Below are positions 43,641 through 56,125 of a DNA stretch of 64,000 bases, one piece after another (position 1 is the stretch's first letter; every line of letters begins with the position of its first letter). Origin of the DNA: Polytrichum commune (Eukaryota; Streptophyta; Polytrichopsida; Polytrichales; Polytrichaceae); the NCBI GenBank assembly GCA_950295325.1, contig OX485803.1:49057554-49121553 (forward strand), read 5' to 3'. A model generated the notes under the pieces. It saw nothing but the letters and a program-made list of their open reading frames with translations. It did no database searches and was not told the DNA's origin. The translations under genes and the position numbers were made by a program.

Positions 43641-43981
43641 TCGAAATCCCAAACCAACCTGAAGAATCGGCAGGCACTCACATCATCACCTTCTCCGTCA
43701 TTGACGATTGCCAAGATCGTAGCGTACACACGCACACACACCAGTGGCATACCTACATACATGTATATATGTGACAGTACCATGTATGTATGTATGTATG
43801 TATGTGGCCATGCGTAGATTAGAGTAGGGTGATGGCAAATGGCAAATGGCAATGGCAATGGCAATGGCACCTTATCATCAAGATGAGATTTGGGTGCCTC
43901 ATTCAAAGGAGGAGCAAGTTCTTGCATAAGGTAGATGGATCTTAAAATGGTTACCTTTTTCCAACTAGCCCACTTCTCTTA
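43641..43981. repeat. Simple-sequence tracts upstream of the KAI2 leader
   Basis: A (TGTA)n tract lies at about 43783-43804 and a GGCAAT/GGCAAAT tract at about 43833-43868. No gene is recognised. Confidence 0.6.
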
Positions 43982-44377
43982 GGGCCAGTGTACCTATGGT
44001 GAAGGAGTGCAACCGGTCAAGAATTTTAGAGGAATGGAGCAATATGATTGGCTATGAAATGATGGGTTTTTCACCAGCCGGGGTTTGCACTCTACAGTCA
44101 GGATTTCTCCGGTGGACACTTCAAGCATGGGCGAAAAATGACGTGGTTGCCAACATGGAAACACTTTTTGCTAGGGGATTTCTCCGGTGGTCAAGTTTCT
44201 TGGGCAATCTCAAACCCTCAGACAATAAACGTACCTTCGGAGAACTCCAATTTTGGGCATTCTTTTATTGTTTTCCCTTCTTGTCCATCACACTAACCAT
44301 TGCCTCAAATAAACATGCCTTGGATTGAAATTCTTGACCAACTAGTGCACTTCTTCATTGTAAGTCTAAATTGGCCC
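43982..44377. mobile_element. PIF/Harbinger-like short element, GGGCCA family copy 1
   Basis: The ends GGGCCAGTG...GAAGGAGTGCA and the inverted GGGCCAATT...GAAGAAGTGCA form the terminal repeats. The flanks are TTA on both sides (43979-43981 and 44378-44380), the duplication typical of PIF/Harbinger. There is no coding gene. It is closely related to 49130-49516, sharing GAGCAATATGATTGGCTA and TGCCAACATGG. Confidence 0.85.
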
Positions 44378-45622
44378 TTAGGATATGAAAGCACACCATT
44401 AGTAGGAGATGGTTACCAAATCCAAAGTAAAGTCATAGTCACTTTCCCCATAAATTTTGGAGCTCATATGAAATGTCTTATTTATTATCAAAGTGCAAAT
44501 TCTCATGTTGATAAATGCTCATATAGGTCCCCCCCCCCAAATTAAGTTCATTATTGAACCTAAAATGGTTATCATATTTTGAGCACACATTCTAGTCTCC
44601 TTTTAACACATGTAATTTTGGTACTTGGAGCCACACACAACCATATACCACTCAAATATAGGTGTCCAAAATAAGATAAGTAATTGACTTAGGCACATCT
44701 ACCTTAGTAGCTAAAGGTGAGAGGTTGGTGATTCGAAATAGTCCCTTGGTGTTGAGTTGTAATGAATTGACCCTCAATCTTGTAACGGAAGAAGGAGGAA
44801 GTGGGAGGGGTGTTTTTACTTTAATCCGTACATCCACAATGAATGAGTTTACATAGACATCACGAACATTAAAAACTTGAGATGATGAGATACTTGTACC
44901 AATGCATGGTACACTAAATAGTTCCACATTAATTTTCAACCCACGTTAAATTTCTAGTAGAAAATTAAAGTGGGCCAGAGTAATTGTTTTCCAGAAAATT
45001 ATTGTGGGTGATTATCTTATTTTCTTTTACTTTTGTCCTACAAAAAATATTCAATGTGTTGAGCATAAGTCTTTATGAAGACTTGGGATCCTAGACCCAC
45101 GTTAATCCTACCTTGACTAGAAAATTGGTGGCGCCCATGCTAATTATTTCCATGCTAATTTTCCACCCACACTAATGGGACTATTTAGTGTAGCTTACTT
45201 TGGGTACCCTTGAAGTTGGTCTAGCAATGAAGGCATTGCACGCGTGGTGAGGTGATGGGAAAATGCCCTTTGAGTTTCTCAAGGAAGTCCACTACACCAA
45301 ATAGTCCTATTATGTGTACGTTATCATTTGGAGTTGCATGTTGTTATATATTTTGAACAAGATCATCGTTTTTTACATGAAATAATTTACTTAGTGAAAA
45401 ATGATAGTCTTAGTTATTCTTTCTTTTTTAAAGTTATGGCAATGTGTAGCCCACGTAAATGATTTTGCAACATTGAGTGCCCACCAAAGAAGGTGCCATG
45501 AGACACTTGATTGTTATGAAGGCCCTCTAACTATTAACATGTGGCGCCAATTTCAATGCCCTATCCAATTGCACGCGTAGTTTATTGGTTGTAAGCATTT
45601 GAAGAACCCCACCTTTTAACAA

Positions 45623-45653
<31 letters not shown>

Positions 45654-45674
45654 CTCACTGACATCATTGTCTTT
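44378..45674. other. Intergenic DNA with small repeats
   Basis: Besides the small element at 44910-45192 it contains a (CTT)n tract (about 45627-45656) and a segment near 45290-45350 (CACCAAATAGTCC...TTTGGAGTTGCATGTTG) related to the inverted-repeat element at 57328-57525. No gene is recognised. Confidence 0.45.
44910..45192. mobile_element. Short inverted-repeat element, CACTAAATAG ends
   Basis: TACACTAAATAGTTCCA at the left is matched in inverted form by TGGGACTATTTAGTGTA at the right. Taking TA as the target duplication leaves CACTAAATAGT ends. The interior holds no gene. A Tc1/mariner-type short element is possible; the class is not certain. Confidence 0.6.
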
Positions 45675-46493
45675 GCACATGCTTAATCCATAAAGGCTCA
45701 ATCTTTTTCTTTTATTAACAAACATTATTCATGTGCTCTAAAATGAGGGTTGCAAGGGTATAAAATAAAATTTGTGAAACAAAAAGAGTGGGTTGAAGAT
45801 CACATACCAAAAAAAATTCCTTAAAAAAAGGCAAACTCAATGTTAGTCCATGTTGGCAAATGTCCATGATCAAATTTCATTTAATTGTCATTTGATGTGC
45901 ATTTCTCATGAGTTTATTATTCTTGGTATAGTTAAAATCAACTATGAGACAAGATAGTGTCCAAGCCATGTATAGCTTGCACAAGTTTTTCTTCTATATA
46001 CATACTTCACACACTTGTTAAAAAATCAATTGACTTTATGAATAAATGAACCTCGTTTTATCCAGCATGTGAAAAAAATCAACAATTCCAGGTGGAATTT
46101 CAAACACATATGTGATTTTGTAATAAATATTGATCATTGCCCATGAAGATTTTGATTGATTACATTGTCACAAGTATGTACATATGCCATATATTGTCAC
46201 ACCTAGAATAACCAAATAGTTAAATAAATGATATGTTAGTCCATTTAGGCTTGAATGTACGGTACCTAGAAGACCATAGTTTGATCTTGTGGGTGGCCAA
46301 CAATCTATTAACCAAGGACCCATTCTAGGGTTTAAGTATGCCAAAATTTGGAGACAAATAATTCCCATATGCAAGCATACCTCTCATCCGTCTAACATAA
46401 AAAGAAAACTTGGACCCTTGCAACCCTCATTTTACAGCACACGAGCAACGTTTGTTAATAAAAGAAAAAAAAATGCAGGGATTAAGTATGCGC
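45675..46493. mobile_element. Inverted-repeat element with arms of about 95 bp
   Basis: The left arm (about 45675-45765) holds GCACATGCTTAATCC, TTTTCTTTTATTAACAAAC and AAAATGAGGGTTGCAAGGGT. The right arm (about 46405-46493) is its inverted copy with few changes. The region between them (about 640 bp) is unique and non-coding. A further partial copy (ATGTGCTATAAAATGAGGGT, 46511-46530) lies just outside the right end. It is probably a non-autonomous DNA transposon; no clean target duplication was found. Confidence 0.75.
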
Positions 46494-46758
46494 AGAGACA
46501 TACAATTGTTCATGTGCTATAAAATGAGGGTTCCAACTAACCGATTCATCTCATATGACCTCATTAAGTATGCTAATTCAGGATTTTTGAAGCTAGTTAT
46601 GGTCAATGATCAGGGAGAACCGACAGTTAGTTACAGATGAACCGGTTGAGTTTGAGAAATAACCGGTTGAAGTTCAAGACTACAAGAAAACTACTGATCA
46701 TTTTAGAGGAATTCATAGAATATGCCCTAATTTAATAAAGGAAAACCGGAGGATGTCA

Positions 46759-47338
46759 GGGCCACTTCACACACAAGGCTGAAGGTCCTTGACCATGGCA
46801 ATGTAAGAGCTCTCATTGGTCGAAAAGGCGGAGACCGTCCAAGTTCACTTCACACTAGGAGGTGAAGGCCTAAAGGCCCAAAGAAAAGTTCGTGGATGAA
46901 AAGTCTACATGGAGTCCTACATGGCTGGTTGTGGATAAGGGTGCATGGTCTACCGGAATTTGCATCAAACCCACCTCCAAGAGGTGGGCTTGACGCATAT
47001 TCCGGGAGACCATGACTTTTTTAATATTTTTTTCGAGCAGGACAGATTTCAGGACAGACTGCATGGCAGATTCCAAGACAGACAAACACCACCAAGTAAT
47101 TATCTTAAATTGATAAACTTGGAGACATATTATATTAAACCAAATCCTCCCCTTCTTTTTCCACCAACAAAATATGCAATGGTCCCGCAACATGGTTCAT
47201 TCTCACTTCACACTATGCTTGAGGGCCCAAGACTACATAAAAGGGCTTTCCCAACACCCATGGTGCGGCTTTTGGATGAGAGTCAAGGGTCCTCACCATT
47301 ACAAGGTCACGGCTCTTGGCTCATGTGTGAAGTGGCCC
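46759..47338. mobile_element. PIF/Harbinger-like short element, GGGCCACTTCAC family copy A
   Basis: The terminal repeats are GGGCCACTTCACACACAAG on the left and GTGTGAAGTGGCCC on the right. The target duplication is TCA on both sides (46756-46758 and 47339-47341). It contains an internal hairpin at about 46946-47011 built from GGTCTACCGGAATTTGC and CCCACCTC/GAGGTGGG. No gene is present. Confidence 0.85.
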
Positions 47339-47341
47339 TCA

Positions 47342-47777
47342 ACATATAACCGTTTGGACTTGCAAACATTAGGATCTCAACCGATTATGCCCAAGAATCT
47401 CCCCGAGCACTGGTTATGGTGTCAAATGAACTAAACAAAACGTTTATCTTTTCTTCAGGTTTCATACTGTTTCAGGGCTTTTATTATTCTTGTGATGGAT
47501 GGATGCATGAGAGGCCTGAAGTACACTCGTGTATATATACGACAATTCCCTGTCTCCGATCTGAACAGGTGTCCCTTGAAATCAGCTCAGCCATGCTTTT
47601 TTACTGCTTGACTTTCGCTGCTGGAATGAAGCCAGTTTGGTCTCCTTTAATTTATGGTTACATGGGATTCGCTGGCCTTGCCAAGTTCACTTTCGTGTGC
47701 ATACTCTTTCTTTCCTCCTTGAAGCATCTTCCCATTTTCTTGACGCACAAGGAGGTCTCGCTTTACACATAACTTAC
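47342..47777. other. Sequence between two related short elements
   Basis: A plus-strand open stretch here (47416-47772) includes VSLEISSAMLFYCLTFAAGM and a hydrophobic continuation. It might be an exon-like fragment, but I recognise no family and see no splice context. Confidence 0.25.
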
Positions 47778-47780
47778 TTA

Positions 47781-48276
47781 GGGCCACTTCACACACGAGA
47801 CTGAGAGCCCCTGACCAGTACACTTCAAGCACTCTCATTGGTGGAAAAGGTGGAGCCGGTCCAAGTTCGCTACTTCACACTGTGCTTGAGGGACCAACGG
47901 AGCGTATACATGTGAATGCAAGATGGATGGAAAGCCTACATGGATTCCTAAATGGTATCACACGGATCATCTTTCATGGTCACTTGGACTATTTTCAAAA
48001 ACCGTCTCTTGGAGGTAGGCCTAACGCAAAACCGGGAGACCATGGCACTCCAAACGCTCACAACCGTTGATTGATTCAATTTCATATTGTGTGAGGACCT
48101 GCATGAATAAGAATTCATTGAAATAGCATCTGGTTGAGGGTCCAGTCATATGTGGCTTCACATTACACTTGAGGAACTGTGACCACACTACATGATTTTG
48201 GAGGTGTGTTGGGACAGCCTTTTTGGGCTCTCACGATGTCATGGTCACGGCTCGTGGCTCGTGTGTGAAGTGGCCC
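47781..48276. mobile_element. PIF/Harbinger-like short element, GGGCCACTTCAC family copy B
   Basis: The terminal repeats are GGGCCACTTCACACACGAG and the inverted GTGTGTGAAGTGGCCC. The target duplication is TTA on both sides (47778-47780 and 48277-48279). It shares interior sequence with copy A (CACTCTCATTGGT or near match, GGTGGAGCCGGTCCAAGTTC or near match, ACCGGGAGACCATG or near match) and its right end with the remnant at 8046-8136. Confidence 0.88.
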
Positions 48277-48279
48277 TTA

Positions 48280-49126
48280 GCACAATCTTGGGTGCAAGGG
48301 CAAAAGAGTTGGAGTGCTTGTCGATGCATAATATTGTTATTTAGTAAGAGCAAGTAGAGTGCATTGGCACTAAAGAGGCACCATAGCACCATAGACCCAT
48401 GACATGATGGATGTAAGCTTTAAAGAAAAGGTCGTCATGTGGATTGTCACCCATGTATTGTACCTACTAGCATGAGGTTATACAAATCACTTTAGTGCAA
48501 CACTTTTGTTGCTCTTGTGAAACAAATTCACTAGAGTGTGGTAAGAGGGATAGTACATATTGAATTTTTTTACATGTGATAGCCCCTAGTGAACACAAAC
48601 AAAGTAGTCGAAATTGCAAAGCAATGATGTGGATTGTGCACAAAACCATCTCACACCAAGCCATGAGGGAAGTAAATACAACGTTCGTCAATTTCAAGGT
48701 GATTGGTTGAATATTTGTTCTCATTTTGTGGTCAAATAACTACACTTACTTGATCTCAATTTGTCTTGACTCCCACCATTGTGAGGTGTGTTTGGGCACT
48801 TGCATTGTTTGGACTATGGAATTTAGTTGTGATTGGCTAATCAAAGAATTCTAACATGGGCAAGGCATGGACTTTCCTCAACTTTCACCCCCTCATCTTT
48901 TATGCCTTCAAAGTCTCTCTGCATTTTCATTCTCACACCATAAGATTTTTTGGCACAATGTGACTTGATTTGAGTAAGATTTTCCTATGAATATGAATTT
49001 TCTTGGATTCTTCCATGAAAATAACTTAGAGAGAGATTGGTCAATGTTGAAAGGAGGGTTTTTAGGGCCGTGAGATCTCGAGATCCAAACCCCATTGATT
49101 CAATTTTTGGCCAAGTCATGAAGAGT
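48280..49126. other. Intergenic DNA
   Basis: No gene, repeat array or RNA gene recognised. Confidence 0.45.
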
Positions 49127-49129
49127 TCA

Positions 49130-49516
49130 GGGCCAATTTAGATTGTGGTGAAGAAGTGCACCTGTCAGGAATTTCAAGGGAATGAAGCAATATGATTGGC
49201 TACGAATTAAGTTCTCCATTGGCCATGGTTTACACTACGGCGAAGACTTCTCTAATGAAGAACTTCAAGGATGGATGAAAAAATGACATGGCTGCCAACA
49301 TGGCAACGTTTTCCATTAGGGGAGTTCTCCGAAGGTCAAATTTCTTGTGCAACCTCAAACCCTTGGACAACAAACTTGACCTATGGAGAACTCCAACTCA
49401 AGGCATTTTTTTTCCCCATCTTGTCCACCATATCAACCATTGCTTTAAATACCCTTGTCTTGGGCATAAGTTCTTGACTGACCAATTCACTTCTTTATCA
49501 TAGTGTATACATGCCC
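49130..49516. mobile_element. PIF/Harbinger-like short element, GGGCCA family copy 2
   Basis: The ends GGGCCAATTTAGATTGTGG and the inverted GGGCATGTATACACTATG are followed inward by GAAGAAGTGCA or a near match. The flanks are TCA (left) and TTA (right), so the duplication is no longer exact. It is a relative of 43982-44377. Confidence 0.8.
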
Positions 49517-49519
49517 TTA

Positions 49520-50931
49520 GCTACTAAAGGGCTGTCATTGACTCACTTTGACTATCATGTGCAAATTTATAGCAAATATCGTAATCATGTGTTGTCATAC
49601 AAGCTTGCAACCATAATAAGAGGGGTTGTTATTTTGTAACTATAGGTTGTAAGGCTTCAACAATGACTAGGTTTTGAAAATAATTTGATAACTTGAGGTT
49701 ATAGCATGCCCCTAACATGCTCAATTTTGACTAAGTTATAGAAAACCATGTTTAACTAGCAAGATGTAACTTGTTCAATTTTCGATGAAATTATAAGAGA
49801 CCATAGGGTATTGGGATCCAAACCCCACGACCTCAATTTTTGTGTTAGGTTGTAAATAAGATTGTAACTTGCTCAAATTCCATGTACATTGTTGGGACAT
49901 AGTTACATGTACATTGTCAATATGTAATTTGTGACATTGAGGAACTTGCTTATTGGCTCCTCTAATAAAGAGTATTCACTAAAAAAAAAAGATTGTGCCT
50001 TGCTCAACTTCCATACACATTGTTTATTTTGGCACAAATTGAGAACTTCCATGTACATTGTTGCAAGCTTACATTGTGGTTTGTAATTTTCTATGTTGAT
50101 AACTCAAGCAACATTGAAAATGGTTGTAAATTGTGTAATCATCTTGGTTTTGTTCTCTTGTCACTTAGAAATCCTTAAATTCCTCCAAATAGTGGGGTGT
50201 GTTGCATAATGACAAGAATGTAGAGGACTTAAACCATCCAAGGACATAAATGTGTTTTATCACTCAATCAGTTTTGGAGTGAGTCGGAACCTTGTGCTTA
50301 TCCTTCATTACTCCATAACAAATCCAATAATTTACAACTTTGTATGGTTGCAAATGCGTTCTAAATATTAGCAAATTACAACTCTTGTGTTACAAACTTC
50401 TTTTCAACATGACTTAGCCTTTGGTTACAACCTCTAGCTATAAGTCATGACCTCTTATTGCAACCATGTAGTTACAAGCAAGTTACAACCCTCTTGGTTA
50501 CAAAATTTTGTTTTGACAACTAAAGCGAGCCAATTGCAACCTTATGGTTCCTAACCTTTTCTCAACTTAACCAAAATTTGAAGCCGGAAGCTTTGGATCT
50601 CAACTTCTCGTGGCCCTAGCCCTCCTTGATGGTGTAACCAACCTCTCTCAAAGCTTCTTTCTTTGCGAGAATCCAATAAATAAATAAATAAATAATCGAA
50701 GTCTTAGGAAATCTTAATAAGCCTAAGTTAACCCATCCAAAAATATTCCTACATGTTGAGACTAAAAAGAAAAGAAACTTTGGAGACAAGAAAAATAAGA
50801 TGCAAAAGTTATGAAAAAACCTTGCCATGCCCATGTCGAAGCTTCTTGATTAGCCAACCACAAATAAGTCCATGGCCCATATAATGTGAGGACTCGTCTA
50901 TATCTTGAAAATGATGAAGTCCTTCTACATC
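49520..50931. other. Intergenic DNA rich in GTTGTAACT/AGTTACAAC words
   Basis: Words like ATGTAACTTG, GTTACAACC and CAAGTTACAACC recur in both orientations between about 49600 and 50570, suggesting a decayed element with inverted halves, though no clean ends were found. An AATA tract lies at about 50675-50692. No gene is seen. Confidence 0.35.
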
Positions 50932-51191
50932 TAATGTGTCGCGGCCCGCATTTTCTTCAATTCTTAAGTAACCTTGTTTTAAGTTTAAAGAATAGGTTTA
51001 GCCAAAGAAAACATAATAAGTATAGTACTCTATAGGTAGATTGTTAGGTAGGTTATTTAGAATTGAAAAGAAAAATTAAAATCCTTAAAGTAGTTAAAAA
51101 TATCAAATTGAGTTAGTGTTAGGAATTCCGTTTCGACTCGGAAACCTTAGAGCGGAGCGGACCGCACAGGCGACGGCGGGCCGCAACCACC

Positions 51192-53072
51192 ATGGCGACC
51201 CAAACACGGAAGAGGATCGCGGACAAGCCGCTAGCCCTCCGCAAGGTGCACGTGGTCACCCCCACTGGTCAAGAGGAGAGCAATGAGTTGGAGGCAGACT
51301 TGAGGCGCATGGGTTGCCTCGGGTTATGGGAAAAATCTTGGAGAGTACGCTGTAAGGAGATGGTGAGGGAGTTGGTCACTGGGGAGGTGGACCAAGTTTA
51401 CGCTTCCACCATCTGGGGCTGACTGGATAGGTGGAATGCGGAATTATGGAGTAGGGTTTACGGGTTCAAGCAGGGAGGGGAAGGTATGGCCACTAAGAGA
51501 GAGGATTGTACCAGGGACAAATTCTCCCAGAGGTTGGATCCAAAGTATGGCTACTTTGTGAAGGATTATAAAGACGAGAGGGAAAGGAGGATGTTAGCTT
51601 TTATAGTGCCTATCTTCAGCCCGGAAAAGCCCTATAACATCACTCTTATCCTTGCCACCACCTTACTTCTTGCATACTCCGAGAAGAAGGTGGTGGATTG
51701 GGGAAGCATCATTGGGGAGTTGGTGCACAAGTTGGCAACCAACACTAAGCGCGGCTAACCTTCCTACATTTGGCCTTTCCTCTTCCACCTTTACGCACAC
51801 GAAAACCTACTCACAGACGAAGAGGAAATCCAATGGACATCGCATCAGTTCATGCGGGAGCTCCAGACTACCGACTCGGAGCCGGAGATGGGCCATAAGG
51901 GTTCGAAGGAGGAAGATATGGTGGAGTTGAGCAACGAAGAGCGGCCCGTGATCAAGAAGCGGAAACTAATGTTGGGGAATCGTGCGACGCGGATCAGGTC
52001 CGCCACCAAGCCGGTAGGAGGTGGAACCTCCACCTTCCCCTTGGAGGACAATCCGGTGGACTCCAATATCCGCGACTTGGAGGGAGTACGGTCCCGGATT
52101 GCGGAATATAAGCTACAAATGCAACAAGTAGGGGAATTGGTGGGCAACCCTCCGCGTGAGAATTTGGTTGCCGCAATACAGGAGGCCATCCAAGATCCGC
52201 GCCGGTTGCGGGAGCTGGAGCGTAAGGTGGACCACCTTACGGCGGAAAAGCGGAAGACCGCGGAACGAGTACGGAAGTTGGAGGCGAAGCAAGAGAAGCT
52301 CCTTAAGCAGGTAAATGATACCACCCTCACGGTACAAAATGTGAGTGATATGGTGGAAATCCCGGGGAATGTGTGGTGGAAAGCCAAGATGTTCGACGCG
52401 GAATTGAAGAATGCGGGCCACGTTTCCGGGTCGAAGATGATTACCTTCATCATGGATCAAGGGAGTAAGATGGACGCATCTTTGAAAGCAATGAAGGCCC
52501 TCATTGCTAGCTGCACGGAGTTGTTTCCCGTCGTAGTTGAGTCATCGGAGGAAAGAGAGTCCTTATCGGGCTACTCCGACTTGACCCCTCATGACATGGT
52601 GGAAATTCAGGGTGCCGTGATAGAAGGTGGAAACCAACATGCGGAAGAGGTGGACTAGGTGGAGGACATCACGGCGATCACGGCCCTGCCGGTTTCCACC
52701 ACTGAGGTGTTCGTTCCCAATGCCACCCCAGTTTCCGCTGCGGTTGGAGAGGAAACCTGGGGTGATTGCCACGTGGCCGAGGTCTCAACACCGAGCCTTG
52801 TCACGGACTTCCAAGTGGTTGTCCGGGATCCGCCGCCACTTACAATTATTGCTCCGGGATTTCCGCCGGACACCCAACTGTCCACACCTCTGGCACCGGA
52901 CGTTGCGGAAACGGTGGAACGCGTGGGAGCGATTCCCGGACCCGATGGACACGAGGTGTCAGTGCCACCACCACGTGCTCCCTCTTTGGCAACAGACAGA
53001 GTGGACCGCCGCGAGGAGCGGAAGCAGAATAAGAAAGAAGCCAAGTTGAAGAAGCGGAAGGATAAGGAGTAG
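51192..53072 (+). pseudogene. Gag-like coding region, fossil copy 1
   Basis: GC-rich coding-type sequence inside an AT-rich neighbourhood. It begins with a conserved N-terminal motif (ELEADLRRMGCLGLWEK), has a long charged coiled-coil region near 52180-52320, a further alpha-helical part, a Pro/Thr-rich region, and a lysine/arginine-rich tail ending KKEAKLKKRKDKE. A second member of the family lies at 61826-63876. No protease, reverse transcriptase or integrase was seen. The gag assignment is an inference from position within an LTR-like element and overall character. The region is a fossil with about three breaks. Confidence 0.5.
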
Positions 53073-54249
53073 ATTTTAATTAGGATTTCATTTTGGGTTG
53101 TTTTGGGCAAGTAGTTAGGTGGCCCCGAGTTAGGGAGCACTTCGGTGTTTTTCTCATCATTTTGCAATACAAGTGTTATTTTGTTCAATTCAGACCTTAT
53201 GCTTTACTCCACCTTCGGTTTGAGTTGAGTCTTAAGTCCATGTGTAATGTAAGTGGTCCCTCCTTTCCGTACTTGAGGTTTCCGAGCTTTCCGCCATTCC
53301 CTATCACTGTGTAGGTTAGTTAGGTTAATATTCCGTGATAGGACAGGGGGCCAGTAATACCCCGAGGTGCGTGTGGTTAAAACGCCCCTGTGTGAGCAGA
53401 TGATGGGCGGAGGAATCTTAAGCACGGAAAGGCGGAAATGATTGGACGAACAAAGGGAAAGAACAACACCGTGGGGTTGTTGGGCAAGGGGAGTTTGTGA
53501 GCCCAAAATGGTGCTTACATGTGTTCTTAACCCTTTGAAACCATTAGAAGTTATGTTTTTATGTTTTATGTTTATTCACAAAAATATAAAAAGAATGAAG
53601 TGTGGTGTTGATTTAAGTTTAGACCTTAGGTCGTGTTGTGTGGTAGTTTTGAAGTGTGATTTTAATAGGGAGTTGCCTTGACTATGTGAGTAAGGCGTAT
53701 GGTGAGGCAAGAGGAGATCCGCGGGTTAAATGCCCACTTTAGGATCCACCTCGTTGGTTTAGGAATTGACAAGCCTTGTGGATGGGATGAGTCCCTACTT
53801 AGAAGGAGAATGTTAAGAGATTGTGATTGGAGGCTCTAATCCTCTCACCCTATTCTTCCCTCATGTGCTCTCCTCCCCTCTCCTCTTATCTTCTACTCTC
53901 TCAATTTTTTTTTCCTTCACCTCTCCACTCTCCCCTTGAGGAGATGGGAGTATGTGAGAGTGCGTGGGTGAGCTTGTGTATGTGTGGAGTAAGAGAGATG
54001 CACGTGTGTGTGCAAGGTTTTAAGGTGAAGAGCCAAGACCAATTAGTCTTGAAGATTAGCCTTACATTATTAGATGTGGTTTAGACTCAATGCATTTATA
54101 AACAAGTGTCTAACTCTAGTGTTTAGATTTTTAGTATTGGAATTATAGTATTTGGATTTATAGTATTCACTCTTCTAGTTTAGACTTATGAGGCTTAGAT
54201 TTGTAGTGTGGAATTTATGATTAAGTAGAAGGACTTGATGGTGGTTAAT

Positions 54250-54590
54250 ATTTGGAGGGGGCTAAGGCCTAAGGCCGAAGGCCACTGGAGCATCTGAGTT
54301 GGGTTAGGCTTAAGGCCACTGGAGCATCTGAGTTGGGTTAGGCCGAAGGCCACTGGAGCATCTGAGTTGGGTTAGGCTTAAGGCCACTGGAGCATCTGAG
54401 CTGGGCTAGGCCGAAGGCCGCTGGAGCATCGGAGTTGGGCTAGGTCGAAGGCCACTGGGAGCATCTGAGCTGGGCTAGGCCGAAGGCCACTGGAGCATCT
54501 CAGCTGCGTTAGGCTTAAGGCCACTGGAGCATCTGAGCTGGGCTAGGCCGAAGGCGCTGGAGTATCTGAGCTGGGCTAAGGCTGAAGGTG
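54250..54590 (+). repeat. Tandem array, about 40-bp unit, about eight copies
   Basis: The units read close to GGCCGAAGGCCACTGGAGCA followed by TCTGAGTTGGGTTAGGC. Two variants (GGCCGAAGGCC and GGCTTAAGGCC) alternate for part of the array. GGCCGAAGGCC is itself near-palindromic. It lies in the non-coding 3' part of the LTR-related fossil. Confidence 0.88.
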
Positions 54591-56125
54591 GTTAGAGCTG
54601 GGGTTAACCCGGGTGTGAGCCTAGCTTGGCTAGATTAACTTTTAATTAGTTAGGCTAGCTAACTAGGTTGTGGGTTAGGCTAAGCCTTTGAGAGATTGCA
54701 ATTTATCAATCAAGGCCTAGCAACTTAGTTGCTTCGCAAACTTAATCTAGACCATACTAGAATTATTTTAGGCGATCTTAGCTTTTAGGTAAGTGTTGGA
54801 TTCATTAGGAGGTAGGTGTGTGTGTGACTTTTGAATGTATTGGTGATTGACCATTGAGGTAAGTGTTTTTAAACACTCGCACTCTTTCGTTGAAATGAAT
54901 CACGTGCACAATTAATGGAGAAGGTGGAGGACCTCCGTGATGGCAAGACAAAGGAGGTTGGGTTAAAAGGTGTAAGAGGGAAATCATTGAAGGCATGTGT
55001 GGCCAAGGCCAAGGGTTGGACCCTTGAGAAGGGCAACTCCCCACCCATTCATGAGGCTAACATTAATAAAATGACTTGATTCTAAGTAAGGTGTGTGCCC
55101 AATGAGATGGCAATCACATTTCACATTACTACAAGTTTACATGGAGTGCATGTGATTCTCAAAACCATCACCCGGACTAGGACACTTAAGGGTGGTGGGT
55201 TTGGCCTCACATAGTTCCGCGCACATGGTAGGTTCTTCCCCACTTACTCCGTCCAACTAGGGACCGACAATGATCAGCAGTGGATAGACCTGTCCAATAG
55301 TAGGGGGAGAGTTCTGGTTTACGCCTTCCGCTTGCCGTGACCTGGAAGTGGATCATACCGATCAACAGTAACGGACTGGTCTAGAACACTCATGGACCTG
55401 GGTCAGGCTGGTTTTGTAGACCCAAAACTTCCTCCACCTTTCCCCCCCGTCAAAGGGGGTGGCACGTGTCGGATACCTGAGTGGGACACCTTCCCGAGGG
55501 AGGGCTGCCCCCATCATAACACCAGTCTAAGGGAGTAGTAGTTAGGAGGAGGAAGTGGAGATATGGAGACAACCCTAAGAAATCAACTCAAAGGGTGAAA
55601 TCCTGATGAACAACTACCAAGTCTCTCTGAGCATTCTAGCCTAAAACACTAGAATTATGGTCCTTGTGACACGGTCAAAAATCTAGCGGATAGTGGAAAT
55701 ACAGGTCCGATCCGCTACCTCTATCGTGGAAACCTTATCCCGGAAGTCGTGATCCGTAATAAAAAATCTTAGAATGGAGTGTATATAGTTATTATACTAT
55801 GGATTCGGGACGCTGAGTCTATTGTTGTTACTACTCTAAGGTGGGAGCTTGTCCATATTTTATGTTGTGTTCACTACCTCGGTCCACTACCGGAAAGACG
55901 GAAATATCCGTGTCATACTTTCCGTAATATCCCGGATTTCTTAATCCGATTTGTGTTGTCTTAGTTTCTGGTGTTTCTTGTGTGTGTGTTAGTGAAAGCT
56001 TTCCTCCCTCTGTGTTGTGAACGACCGCAGGTTCTTCGTGGGAACGAACTTGGCGCGGCTGTGACGTTTTACGCGTTTATCAGGTTAATTTAATGAATAC
56101 GCCACCACCGTGCTACGACATAATG

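Larger units (their letters stand above)
50937..56120 (+). mobile_element. LTR-related fossil element with gag-like region, TAATG target duplication
   Basis: The element begins TGTCGCGGCCC and ends GCTACGACA, so it has TG...CA ends with a TGTCG/CGACA inverted repeat. It is flanked by TAATG on both sides (50932-50936 and 56121-56125), as expected for integrase-mediated insertion. It holds a GC-rich gag-like coding region (51192-53072), then about 3 kb of non-coding sequence including a 40-bp tandem array. I could not find a direct long terminal repeat within it, so it may be a non-autonomous derivative or an unusually long solo LTR containing a coding region. The coding region is broken in about three places. 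The exact duplication suggests moderate rather than great age. Confidence 0.6.

Noticed and set aside
44652-44939. A minus-strand gene of 95 codons
   Set aside because: It overlaps the left end of a small inverted-repeat element, has no recognisable domain and has no promoter or splice support.
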